A DNA stretch of 64,000 bases, from positions 110,150-174,149 of the forward strand of contig NZ_JBBMFC010000003.1 of NCBI RefSeq assembly GCF_040096225.1, in the 5' to 3' direction. Position 1 is the stretch's first letter. Each line of letters starts with the position of its first letter. Position numbers and translations under genes: made by a program. Below, piece after piece: positions 15,523 through 23,769 of the stretch. The notes beneath the pieces were generated by a model. The model was not told the DNA's origin, did not search any database, and saw nothing but the letters and a program-made list of their open reading frames with translations. The stretch is from Hominiventricola aquisgranensis. GTDB taxonomy: Bacteria > Bacillota > Clostridia > Lachnospirales > Lachnospiraceae.

Positions 15523-17067
15523 ATGGTTACGGCTATAGCAGTTCTGGTCGCAGTTGTTGTTGCAGCAGCTATCACCTGGCCTTGTGCAATCGGTTATCGG
15601 AAAAAGGTTGTGGAGACCAAGCTTGGCAATGCAGAGGACAGAGCGAGAGAGATCGTAGACGAAGCGCTGAAGACCGCTGAAACGAAAAAACGTGAAGCGA
15701 TGCTGGAAGCAAAAGAAGAGTCTATGAGAACCAGAAATGAATTAGAAAAAGAAACCAAAGAACGCAGGGCAGAGCTCCAGCGCTATGAGCGTCGTGTTCT
15801 GGCAAAAGAGGAAACTCTTGACAAGAAGACTGAGGCAATTGAGCGTAAGGAAGCAGGCTTTGCAGCACGGGAAGAGCAATTGGCAAAAAAACGTGCTGAA
15901 GTAGAAGAGCTGTCTGTCAGACGTGTGCAGGAACTGGAAAGAATCTCAGGCCTTACCTCCGAACAAGCAAAAGAATATCTTTTAAAAACAGTTGAAGACG
16001 ATGTAAAACATGAAACAGCCAAGCTGGTCAAAGAAATGGAGGCCAGGGCGAAAGAGGAAGCAAACAGAAAAGCAAAGGACTATGTGGTAACTGCCATTCA
16101 GAAATGTGCAGCAGACCATGTGGCAGAGACAACAATTTCTGTTGTACAGCTTCCGAATGACGAAATGAAAGGAAGAATCATTGGACGAGAGGGACGTAAT
16201 ATCCGTACTCTGGAGACGATGACCGGTGTGGATCTGATCATTGATGATACACCGGAAGCAGTTATTCTCTCAGGCTTTGACCCGATTCGCCGGGAAGTAG
16301 CCAGAATCGCTCTTGAGAAGCTGATCGTTGATGGACGTATCCATCCGGCCAGAATCGAAGAGATGGTTGAGAAAGCTCAGAAAGAAGTCGAGACAATGAT
16401 TCGTGAAGAGGGAGAAGCAGCAACTCTCGAGGTTGGTGTACATGGTATTCATCCGGAACTGGTACGTCTGCTTGGACGTATGAAATTCCGTAGCAGCTAT
16501 GGTCAGAATGCTTTGAAGCATTCTATTGAGGTTGCACATTTGTCAGGACTTCTGGCAGGCGAGATCGGTGTTGATGTTCGTCTGGCTAAGAGAGCCGGAC
16601 TTTTACATGATATCGGTAAATCCATCGACCATGAGATGGAAGGATCCCATATTCAGATCGGCGTAGATTTATGTAAGAAGTATAAGGAATCTCAGATTGT
16701 TATCAATGCGGTAGAAGCACATCATGGTGATGTGGAGCCGACATCTCTGATTGCATGTATCGTTCAGGCAGCAGATACAATTTCTGCAGCAAGACCGGGT
16801 GCAAGAAGAGAGACACTGGAGACTTATACCAACAGATTAAAACAACTGGAAGATATTGCAAACTCCTTTAAGGGAGTAGATAAGTCTTTTGCTATTCAGG
16901 CAGGCAGAGAGGTTCGTGTAATGGTAGTTCCGGATCAGGTAGACGATGCATCAATGGTATTGCTTGCGCGTGATATTTCCAAGCAGATTGAAGCAGAGCT
17001 GGAGTATCCTGGTCAGATCAAAGTAAACGTGATCCGCGAAAGCAGGGTAACGGATTACGCGAAATAA
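15523..17067 (+). CDS. rny: Ribonuclease Y
   Basis: This membrane-anchored endoribonuclease starts bulk mRNA decay in Firmicutes. The order is one N-terminal membrane helix (about 2-24), a long charged coiled coil (30-200), a KH RNA-binding domain with GRIIGREGRNIRTLE, and an HD phosphohydrolase domain with LLHDIGKSID. The ATG at 15523 gives 514 residues, close to the usual 520. AAGGAGGTG lies 10-11 nt upstream. It follows recA-recX but has its own promoter. Confidence 0.96.
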   Translation: MVTAIAVLVAVVVAAAITWPCAIGYRKKVVETKLGNAEDRAREIVDEALKTAETKKREAMLEAKEESMRTRNELEKETKERRAELQRYERRVLAKEETLDKKTEAIERKEAGFAAREEQLAKKRAEVEELSVRRVQELERISGLTSEQAKEYLLKTVEDDVKHETAKLVKEMEARAKEEANRKAKDYVVTAIQKCAADHVAETTISVVQLPNDEMKGRIIGREGRNIRTLETMTGVDLIIDDTPEAVILSGFDPIRREVARIALEKLIVDGRIHPARIEEMVEKAQKEVETMIREEGEAATLEVGVHGIHPELVRLLGRMKFRSSYGQNALKHSIEVAHLSGLLAGEIGVDVRLAKRAGLLHDIGKSIDHEMEGSHIQIGVDLCKKYKESQIVINAVEAHHGDVEPTSLIACIVQAADTISAARPGARRETLETYTNRLKQLEDIANSFKGVDKSFAIQAGREVRVMVVPDQVDDASMVLLARDISKQIEAELEYPGQIKVNVIRESRVTDYAK

Positions 17068-17088
17068 CTAAGATAAAAGATAACAAAG

Positions 17089-17121
17089 AGGATGTCGTAA
17101 CATACGGCATCCTTTTCTGTT
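17089..17121 (+). terminator. Terminator of rny
   Basis: Stem AGGATGTCG / CGGCATCCT (one wobble) followed by TTTTCTGTTT. Confidence 0.8.
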
Positions 17122-17148
17122 TACAAAGAAAGAAGGCAGGTACATAGT

Positions 17149-17943
17149 ATGGCGAAGATTGGATTTATTGGAATGGGCAATATGGGACATGCGATCCTGA
17201 AAGGAGCCTTAAAAGAGTATCCCGCAGAAGAGATGATCTTCTGCGCAAAGACTTCTGAAACAAAGACAAAAGTTCATGCAGAGACAGGGGTGGAATATAC
17301 AGACAACAATGCAGAATGTGCAAATCGTTGTAAGTATCTGGTGCTGGCAGTAAAACCGCAGTTCTATGAGGAGGTTTTAAAAGAGATCCGTTATATGGTG
17401 ACACCGGAGCATGTATTGATCTCGCTGGCACCTGGCAAGACTATTGACCAGTTAAAGCAGAACCTTGGCAATGATAAGAGAATCGTCCGTGTCATGCCAA
17501 ATACACCGGCTATGATCGGAGAGGGAATGACAGGTGTCAGTGTGAAGCAGGGCGAATTGTCAGGCGAGGAGATGGATGAGATAAAGAAGCTCTTCGATGC
17601 CTGCGGAAAGACCGAATTTATCGAAGAACGGTTGATGGATGCGGTAGTCTGCGCCAGTGGAAGCTCTCCGGCATTTGTCTATCAGTTCATTGAAGCATTG
17701 GCAGACAGTGCGGTCAGATATGGTATGCCAAGAAAGCAAGCTTATGTATTTGCGGCACAGGCAGTGAAAGGTGCGGCTGCCATGGTGTTGGAGACTGGAG
17801 AACATCCCGCAGTCTTAAAAGACCAGGTATGCTCTCCGGCGGGAACGACCATTGAAGGGGTGGCAGCACTGGAAGAATATGGCCTTCGCAATGCAGTGCT
17901 CAAAGCATCGGAAGCAGTGTACAACAGATGTACAAAAATCTGA
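17149..17943 (+). CDS. proC: Pyrroline-5-carboxylate reductase
   Basis: The enzyme performs the last step of proline synthesis, NAD(P)H reduction of pyrroline-5-carboxylate. The N-terminal Rossmann motif GFIGMGNMGHAI and the C-terminal family signature around SPAGTTIEGV are present. The 264-residue length is normal. It ends at a terminator whose stem also holds the ribosome binding site of spoIIM. Confidence 0.96.
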   Translation: MAKIGFIGMGNMGHAILKGALKEYPAEEMIFCAKTSETKTKVHAETGVEYTDNNAECANRCKYLVLAVKPQFYEEVLKEIRYMVTPEHVLISLAPGKTIDQLKQNLGNDKRIVRVMPNTPAMIGEGMTGVSVKQGELSGEEMDEIKKLFDACGKTEFIEERLMDAVVCASGSSPAFVYQFIEALADSAVRYGMPRKQAYVFAAQAVKGAAAMVLETGEHPAVLKDQVCSPAGTTIEGVAALEEYGLRNAVLKASEAVYNRCTKI

Positions 17944-17959
17944 GATAGAGTCATACAGA

Positions 17960-17997
17960 CACCTCCCCGTCCATAAGATGGATGGGGAGGTGTTTTT
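17960..17997 (+). terminator. Terminator of proC whose 3' arm contains the spoIIM Shine-Dalgarno
   Basis: A stem of about 14 bp (CACCTCCCCGTCCA / TGGATGGGGAGGTG, one wobble) is followed by TTTTT. GGAGG (17986-17990) lies in the 3' arm, 7 nt from the GTG start of spoIIM, which begins directly after the T-run. Confidence 0.88.
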
Positions 17998-18561
17998 GTG
18001 TTAGGGAGGATATGGAGGCAGTATACGAATAGCGGCATCAGGTGGAAACCAGGGCCGATGATCTTCTTTGCAGGGATCATTGCAGGTGTTCTGATCGCAC
18101 AGACAAAAGCAACGACAGCAGATACAGGATTATTCAGTGAATATTTTCTGAATCAATATGCTTCCCTGTCTGTTAATATAGAAAAATTGTTCTTGTACAT
18201 AGGTGGTTATCGGATAAGTCAGTATCTGGCAGTTGTGTGCGCGGGATTTCTTCCGCTGGCACCGGCTATACTGACTGGACTGATATTTCTGACAGGAATG
18301 CTCTGGGGAACCATGGCGGGAATCTCAGTGATCCAGCTGGGTGGAAAGGGGCTGATGATCTGTGTAGCCGGACTGTTTCCGCAGATCCTTTTCTATATAC
18401 CGGCCTTTGGGTGGGTGATTCTGTGGACCTCCTGTGGAGGATCGAACCGAAAAAAATATGTTTTTCTGGCGGCTTTGGGATTGTTTTTTCTATTCTTTGG
18501 AGTTGCATGTGAGGCGGCCTTGAATCCGGGACTTGTCAGGCAGATTTTACGTAAAATATAG
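17998..18561 (+). CDS. spoIIM: Stage II sporulation protein M (SpoIIM) family
   Basis: SpoIIM is a membrane component of the DMP machine that degrades septal peptidoglycan during engulfment of the forespore. The 187-residue protein has a short cytoplasmic N-terminus and about five hydrophobic segments, and it sits next to xerD as in many Firmicutes. GTG at 17998 is supported by GGAGG 7 nt upstream, although that SD lies in a terminator stem. The fallback start, ATG 18058, would remove the cytoplasmic part and has no SD. The last base overlaps an alternative xerD start. Confidence 0.85.
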   Translation: MLGRIWRQYTNSGIRWKPGPMIFFAGIIAGVLIAQTKATTADTGLFSEYFLNQYASLSVNIEKLFLYIGGYRISQYLAVVCAGFLPLAPAILTGLIFLTGMLWGTMAGISVIQLGGKGLMICVAGLFPQILFYIPAFGWVILWTSCGGSNRKKYVFLAALGLFFLFFGVACEAALNPGLVRQILRKI

Positions 18562-18572
18562 TGAAAAAAAGA

Positions 18573-18601
18573 TTGAAATTCACAACATACTTGGCTATAC
18601 T
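18573..18601 (+). promoter_or_regulatory. Promoter of the XerD-like gene
   Basis: TTGAAA and TATACT are separated by 17 bp (5 of 6 matches in each element). It lies just after the spoIIM stop. Confidence 0.7.
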
Positions 18602-18610
18602 GAATCTAAT

Positions 18611-18641
18611 ATTGATATCTGATCTGAAGGGAGATATCAAT
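18611..18641 (+). promoter_or_regulatory. Inverted repeat just after the XerD-like promoter
   Basis: ATTGATATCT and AGATATCAAT form perfect 10-bp arms around an 11-nt centre. They lie directly after the predicted start, so this could be an operator or a 5' hairpin. Confidence 0.55.
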
Positions 18642-18668
18642 GCAGTTTTCAGAGGTCGAGGAGTTGTT

Positions 18669-19547
18669 ATGGAAGAAGAACTGCGATATTTTGTCGCATA
18701 TTTGGAAAATATAAGAAAGGCATCACATAATACGGTCATGTCCTATCACAGTGATTTGACCAAGATGATTGCGTATCTGCATGGACAGGGAATGGATTCT
18801 GTATCTGCGGTGCGGACCACGCATCTGAATTCCTATGTGCTGCTTCTGGAAAAGGATGGAATGGCAGCAGCTACCATTTCCAGATATATTGCCTCGATGA
18901 AAGGGTTCTTTGAGTATCTGTTTCGGGAGCATATGATCGAGGAAGATCCTGCATTTACGTTAAAACCGCCAAAGGTGGAGAAGAAGCAGCCAGGAATACT
19001 GACCATTCAGGAAATGGAGCATCTGCTTGCTCAGACCACCGAGGATACGCCAAAAGGATGCAGGGATAAGGCTATGCTGGAGCTTTTGTATGCCACAGGT
19101 ATGAGAGTCAGTGAACTGATCAGCCTTCGGATGGAGGATGTGAATCTGCGTTTTGGATGGATTCTGTGCAGGGATGAAGGTCGGGAACGTATGATTCCAT
19201 TTGGCGAAAAAGCGGGAAAAGCTTTGCTGGTCTATCTGGAACGGGGAAGAGATGCATTTCTGAAGAAAGATACAGAGACTCTGTTTCTGAACTGCTCTGG
19301 TGCACCCATGAGCCGCCAGGGATTCTGGAAAGTATTAAAAGGTTATGCGGCGAGAGCTGGTATCGAAAAAGATATTACACCACGGATGTTCCGTCATTCC
19401 TGTGCAGCGCACATGGCTGCAGGCGGAGCAAGAATGCATATGATACAGGAATTGTTGGGGTATTCAGATCTTACGGCGGCACAGATCTATGCAGGATTTC
19501 AGCCAGAAGTAAAGAATGAATACAGCAAAGTACATCCAAGAGGGTGA
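18669..19547 (+). CDS. xerD: XerD-like tyrosine recombinase with degenerate catalytic site
   Basis: XerD works with XerC at dif to resolve chromosome dimers. Fold and length (292 residues) match XerD: a SAM-like core-binding domain (1-100) and a catalytic domain. Only part of the active site survives: Arg146 (ATGMRVSE), Arg242 and the nucleophile Tyr274 (QIYAGF). By alignment with E. coli XerD as I recall it, Lys172 corresponds to Asp169, His244 to Arg239 (TPRMFRH) and His270 to Tyr265 (LLGYSDL). The start is the ATG 5 nt after GAGGAG; the upstream extension covers the promoter. It may be a non-canonical or regulatory recombinase. Confidence 0.85.
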   Translation: MEEELRYFVAYLENIRKASHNTVMSYHSDLTKMIAYLHGQGMDSVSAVRTTHLNSYVLLLEKDGMAAATISRYIASMKGFFEYLFREHMIEEDPAFTLKPPKVEKKQPGILTIQEMEHLLAQTTEDTPKGCRDKAMLELLYATGMRVSELISLRMEDVNLRFGWILCRDEGRERMIPFGEKAGKALLVYLERGRDAFLKKDTETLFLNCSGAPMSRQGFWKVLKGYAARAGIEKDITPRMFRHSCAAHMAAGGARMHMIQELLGYSDLTAAQIYAGFQPEVKNEYSKVHPRG

Positions 19548-19552
19548 GAAGT

Positions 19553-22500
19553 ATGGAACACAGAAAATTGATTTCCACAAAGGCAGACACATTGTTTGCC
19601 TTAAGAAGTCTGATCCATGAGTCTGTGATTGAGGAAATGTATATTTTGCAGGTGGGAGACTACCACAGAGATAAGATCGGCGTCTGCCATGAGATCATGG
19701 ATCAGTTCAGGGGAAGGCGGATTGTGGTAAGAAGCTCTTCTACCGCAGAAGATTCTTTCCAGCGTTCTAATGCGGGACATTATAAAAGTATTCTGGATGT
19801 GGATTCTTCCAGTGAGCAGGAGATCATTGATGCGGTGGATGCAGTCATTGCGTCTTATCGGCGGGATATTCACAATCTGGAAGAAGAACAAGTGCTGATT
19901 CAGTGTCAGGCCAGAAATGTCATGCTCGGGGGTGTGGTCTTCACCCGCGATATCCAAAGTAACAAACCATATTATCTGATCAATTATGATGAGACCGGGT
20001 CTACAGATAGTGTGACCAGCGGCTCTGCCGGAAGGATGATGAAGATCGTCCGGAATATTAAGGCGGAGGGGCTGCCTTCACCATGGAAAGAATTGCTTTT
20101 GGCAGTGCGGGAGCTGGAGCATATTATGGATGGACTGGCTCTTGATATTGAGTTTGCCATTGACAGGGACTACCAGGTGATCCTGTTTCAGATGCGGCCG
20201 CTGGTGGCCAGCTATAAGCAGGCAGGAAGTTATGATGACCACGCATTTTTTGAACTTCTGGAAGATGCGGGAAGTATGTATGAACGACATAAAAATGTGA
20301 TTACCAAAGAGCCTATGATGATGTCAGATATGGCATTCTGGAATCCTTCTGAGATCATCGGAAGTAATCCGAGACCTCTTGATTATTCTCTTTACCGGGC
20401 AATCATTACCCATCGGGCCTGGAATCAGGGAATTGCGCGGATCGGATTCCGAAAGCTTGAGGAAGATCTGATGCACCGGGTGGGAAATAAGCCGTATATC
20501 TGTCTGGAATATGCTTTTTATTCTTTGATTCCGCAGGCGGTGGACGAGGAGCTGGCACTCCGGCTGGTGCGGTATTATCAGGATGCTCTAAGACACAATC
20601 TGACGGCTCATGACAAGATCGAGTTTGAAATCGTGTTTACCAGTTATGATTTTGGAACAGAAAATCGAACCAGATGTCTGCTGGAGCATGGATTTACGGA
20701 AGATGACCGTCAGGATCTAACGGAAAAATTAAAAGAAGTGACAATGGCAGCAATCCTTCAGTTTGATGAGATTCTGGCAGAAGACATGACAAGTCTTCAG
20801 AAACTGGAAGAACTTCGAAAAAAAGAGGAGAGGCTTCTTAGAAACCAACAGGCAGATATTTATCAGATTCTCAGAGCAGTTCAGAATCTACGGGCAGGAT
20901 TACAGCATTATGGAACACCACAGTTTGCCAGACAGGCACGAATGGCATTTATGGCACGTGCATTTTTGCGGAGTCTTACAGAAAACGGACCAGCAGACGA
21001 TGAAGGAAAGACCTGGTTTTCACAGGAGGATACAGATGCATTTATGCAATCAATATCTACTGTATCCACGGAATTTGAAAAAGATTTTCGGGCATTTTCC
21101 ATGGATGAGATCAGCCGTGCGGAATTTAATGAAAAATATGGCCATCTGCGAGTGGGAACCTATGATATCCGTACCGAGCGGTATGACCAGATGAATTTCC
21201 GACCGGGACCGTCAAAGAGTAAAGGCAAGGCGGAAGCTAGAGAAGATGCATTGAATCCGGGGCGTCTGGCGGAGGCTTTGAAGGAAGCTGGACTACAGGT
21301 AAGTGTCGAGCAGTTGCTGCATTTTATCCGCTACGCCATCGAACAACGGGAATATTTTAAATTTGAATTTACAAAATCATTAAGTCTCATTCTGGAACTT
21401 CTGGTACGTGCAGGAAATGAGATGGAGATCGCCAGAAATGATCTGTCCTGGCTGGAGATTGAAGATTTCAGATTGCCTCAGTATATGGCGATGGAAGAGC
21501 TGAGAGATCAGCTGGAGGTGAAGATCAGACGGAGACATAAACGGTATCAGCAATATCGGGAGCTTTCGTTGCCGGAGGTAATCCTGAACCGTGAAAGTCT
21601 TGATGTGGTGGAAGTTTACGAGGCGAGACCTAATTTTATTACGACCAAACGGATCGAAGGAGAAGTGGTGCTTCTGGAGGAAGAGCCGGGGGTGGATATT
21701 CATGATAAGATCGTGGTAGTTCCAAAGGCGGATCCTGGCTATGAGTGGGTATTTGCCAAAGGAATCAAAGGATTTATTACCTGCTATGGTGGTGCGGCTT
21801 CCCATATGGCAATCCGATGTGCGGAATTTGAAATACCAGCTGCTATTGGTTGCGGAGAGAAGATATATAATTATGTTTCTTCTCTGAGCTATCTGACACT
21901 GGACTGCCGGGCTGGAAAGATCGAGGAGGGAATTCAGTATAGGAATTTAAGTGCGTTGATCACTCAAAGAGAGGGGGTCAATCAGTACGGAGATCCGGTA
22001 GATATTCTGGAATCTGGCTATGTACGGTTCTATGAATTACTTGGATTTATTCCAAAGACCATTTCCAACTTTACCAAAAATGTGGAGATGATCTTTAATA
22101 AGAAGAGAGATCTTCTGATCGTGGTGGGAGGCGGTTCTCTTCCGCCGCAGTTGTATGACAGACCTCATGAAGATGAGCTGCAACCCAACCGTGACCGGAT
22201 GGAAGAGCAGGTGATCCATTATTGTGTGGCTCACGGGATTCCCATCATTGCTACCTGTCGCGGCATGCAGTATATCAATGTGATGTTTGGTGGAAAGCTT
22301 TGGTATCATCCGAAACTTCCGGTGAACCGGACCAGAGGCGTGGATCATCAGGTGTGGCTGGTGAAGGAACAGCGAAATATCTGGGTCAACAATTATCATT
22401 CTGACTGTATCTATGAGGAAGGTCTGGCTTCTTGCTTTGAACCTCTTGCTATTGACAGGGAAAACCATGTGGTTGAGGCCTATGGTTCGGATGAAATGAA

Positions 22501-22606
22501 GATTCTGGCGCTGCAGTGGCACCCGGAGCGGAGATTTGAGACAGCCAATGCTTATGAGGAGACGAGAAAGATCATACTGGATTTCATTCAGAAATATGTA
22601 AAATAA
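19553..22606 (+). CDS. Fusion of glutamine-kinase-like (PEP-synthase-like) enzyme with class I glutamine amidotransferase
   Basis: The 1017 residues hold three parts. Residues 1-220 form a PPDK/PEP-synthase ATP-grasp domain (VVRSSSTAEDS at 58-68, closing QMRPL at 213-217). The middle has WNPSEIIG and PRPLDYSLY (263-281), seen in capsule-associated PEP-synthase-like proteins. A swivelling phospho-His domain follows (GGAASHMAIRC, His751). Residues 820-1017 are a peptidase C26-type amidotransferase with triad Cys902 (ATCRGMQ), His990 and Glu992 (QWHPE). The kinase part resembles Campylobacter Cj1418 (L-glutamine kinase) and the C-terminal part Cj1417 (gamma-glutamyl-CDP-amidate hydrolase), two enzymes of phosphoramidate synthesis. 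The ATG lies 8 nt after GAGGG. No cytidylyltransferase is nearby. Confidence 0.82.
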   Translation: MEHRKLISTKADTLFALRSLIHESVIEEMYILQVGDYHRDKIGVCHEIMDQFRGRRIVVRSSSTAEDSFQRSNAGHYKSILDVDSSSEQEIIDAVDAVIASYRRDIHNLEEEQVLIQCQARNVMLGGVVFTRDIQSNKPYYLINYDETGSTDSVTSGSAGRMMKIVRNIKAEGLPSPWKELLLAVRELEHIMDGLALDIEFAIDRDYQVILFQMRPLVASYKQAGSYDDHAFFELLEDAGSMYERHKNVITKEPMMMSDMAFWNPSEIIGSNPRPLDYSLYRAIITHRAWNQGIARIGFRKLEEDLMHRVGNKPYICLEYAFYSLIPQAVDEELALRLVRYYQDALRHNLTAHDKIEFEIVFTSYDFGTENRTRCLLEHGFTEDDRQDLTEKLKEVTMAAILQFDEILAEDMTSLQKLEELRKKEERLLRNQQADIYQILRAVQNLRAGLQHYGTPQFARQARMAFMARAFLRSLTENGPADDEGKTWFSQEDTDAFMQSISTVSTEFEKDFRAFSMDEISRAEFNEKYGHLRVGTYDIRTERYDQMNFRPGPSKSKGKAEAREDALNPGRLAEALKEAGLQVSVEQLLHFIRYAIEQREYFKFEFTKSLSLILELLVRAGNEMEIARNDLSWLEIEDFRLPQYMAMEELRDQLEVKIRRRHKRYQQYRELSLPEVILNRESLDVVEVYEARPNFITTKRIEGEVVLLEEEPGVDIHDKIVVVPKADPGYEWVFAKGIKGFITCYGGAASHMAIRCAEFEIPAAIGCGEKIYNYVSSLSYLTLDCRAGKIEEGIQYRNLSALITQREGVNQYGDPVDILESGYVRFYELLGFIPKTISNFTKNVEMIFNKKRDLLIVVGGGSLPPQLYDRPHEDELQPNRDRMEEQVIHYCVAHGIPIIATCRGMQYINVMFGGKLWYHPKLPVNRTRGVDHQVWLVKEQRNIWVNNYHSDCIYEEGLASCFEPLAIDRENHVVEAYGSDEMKILALQWHPERRFETANAYEETRKIILDFIQKYVK

Positions 22607-22610
22607 AAAG

Positions 22611-22656
22611 TCCTGCGGAAACTGCCGATAAGAACAGTTTTCGCAGGATAATTTTT
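22611..22656. terminator. Bidirectional terminator between convergent genes
   Basis: Stem TCCTGCGGAAACTG / CAGTTTTCGCAGGA with a T-run after it on the plus strand and an A-run before it, so it can end both the fusion gene and the minus-strand DAHP synthase gene. Confidence 0.88.
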
Positions 22657-22659
22657 GTG

Positions 22660-23688
22660 CTAGCACTCCTCAGCGATCTCATAGAGAAGTCTTTCTGTTT
22701 TTTCCCATCCAAGACAAGGGTCGGTGATGGATTTTCCATAGATGTGATCATGGATCTTCTGGCTGCCATCTTCGATGTAGCTCTCGATCATCAGTCCTTT
22801 CACCATCTTATGGATGTCGTTGTTATAACGGCGGCTGTGAAGGACTTCCTTGGCAATACGGATCTGTTCCAGATACTGCTTGTTGGAGTTGGAATGGTTG
22901 GTATCTACCACACAAGCTGGATTCTGGAGGTTTTTCTGAGCATACAGCTCGCATAAGAGACGCAGATCTTCATAGTGATAATTCGGAAGAACCTGCCCAC
23001 GCTTATTGACAGCACCGCGAAGAACCGTGTGAGCAAGCGGGTTGCCGGTGGTGTCCACGTCCCAGCCTCGATAGATAAAGGAGTGAGCATGCTGAGCAGC
23101 GACAACGGAGTTCAGCATAACTGTCATGTCGCCGCTGGTCGGATTCTTCATACCGGCCGGGACATCAAAGCCACTGACAGTCATTCGATGCTGCTGGTCT
23201 TCTACGGAACGGGCACCAACTGCCACATAAGAGAGCAGATCTGCCAGATACCACCAGTTCTCCGGGTAAAGCATCTCATCCGCTGCGGTAAGGCCGGTCT
23301 CCTCAATATTTCTGATATGAAGCTTACGAATTGCAATCAGACCTTCCAGAAGATCTGGTGCTGCTTCCGGATCCGGCTGATGAACCATTCCCTTGTATCC
23401 TTCACCGGTAGTACGTGGCTTGTTGGTATAAATACGTGGAATGATGATGCATTTATCTTTAATCTGCTCCTGGATTGGAACCAGACGGTGCAGGTAATCC
23501 ATGACAGCAGGCTCATTATCTGCGGAACACGGTCCGATGATTACGAGAAATCGATCGTCTGCGCCAGTGATCACGTCGCGGATCTCTTTATCTCGCTGTG
23601 CTTTTTTTGCTGCATTTTCCGGGGAAAGCGGATACATGGCTTTGATCTCCTTGGGGATAGGCAGCTTTTTGTTGAATGTGAATCCCAT
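22660..23688 (-). CDS. aroF: 3-deoxy-7-phosphoheptulonate (DAHP) synthase, type I
   Basis: The enzyme condenses phosphoenolpyruvate and erythrose-4-phosphate, the entry to aromatic amino acid synthesis. The 342-residue AroFGH-type barrel shows IGPCSADN, PRIYTNKPRTT (phosphate and PEP binding), AGMKNPTSGD and VDTNHSNSNK (metal ligand). The short N-terminal extension is of the type that carries feedback inhibition by Phe or Tyr; which one cannot be told from sequence. The SD AAGGAGA and ATG are clear. It has its own promoter. Confidence 0.95.
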   Translation of the reverse strand: MGFTFNKKLPIPKEIKAMYPLSPENAAKKAQRDKEIRDVITGADDRFLVIIGPCSADNEPAVMDYLHRLVPIQEQIKDKCIIIPRIYTNKPRTTGEGYKGMVHQPDPEAAPDLLEGLIAIRKLHIRNIEETGLTAADEMLYPENWWYLADLLSYVAVGARSVEDQQHRMTVSGFDVPAGMKNPTSGDMTVMLNSVVAAQHAHSFIYRGWDVDTTGNPLAHTVLRGAVNKRGQVLPNYHYEDLRLLCELYAQKNLQNPACVVDTNHSNSNKQYLEQIRIAKEVLHSRRYNNDIHKMVKGLMIESYIEDGSQKIHDHIYGKSITDPCLGWEKTERLLYEIAEEC

Positions 23689-23740
23689 GGTAATCTCCTT
23701 TGTTACTAGTTTCTATGTTTGCGAAATGATATTCGAAAAT

Positions 23741-23769
23741 ATTATAGTATACTTCACTGAGATTGTAAA
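23741..23769 (-). promoter_or_regulatory. Promoter of the DAHP synthase gene
   Basis: On the minus strand TTTACA and consensus TATAAT are separated by 17 bp. It overlaps the last codons of the upstream spoVB-like gene. No T-box or attenuator is visible. Confidence 0.75.

Noticed and set aside
18561..18668. 36-residue N-terminal extension of the XerD-like protein from GTG 18561
   Set aside because: This stretch contains a good promoter and an inverted repeat, and the ATG at 18669 has a strong SD.
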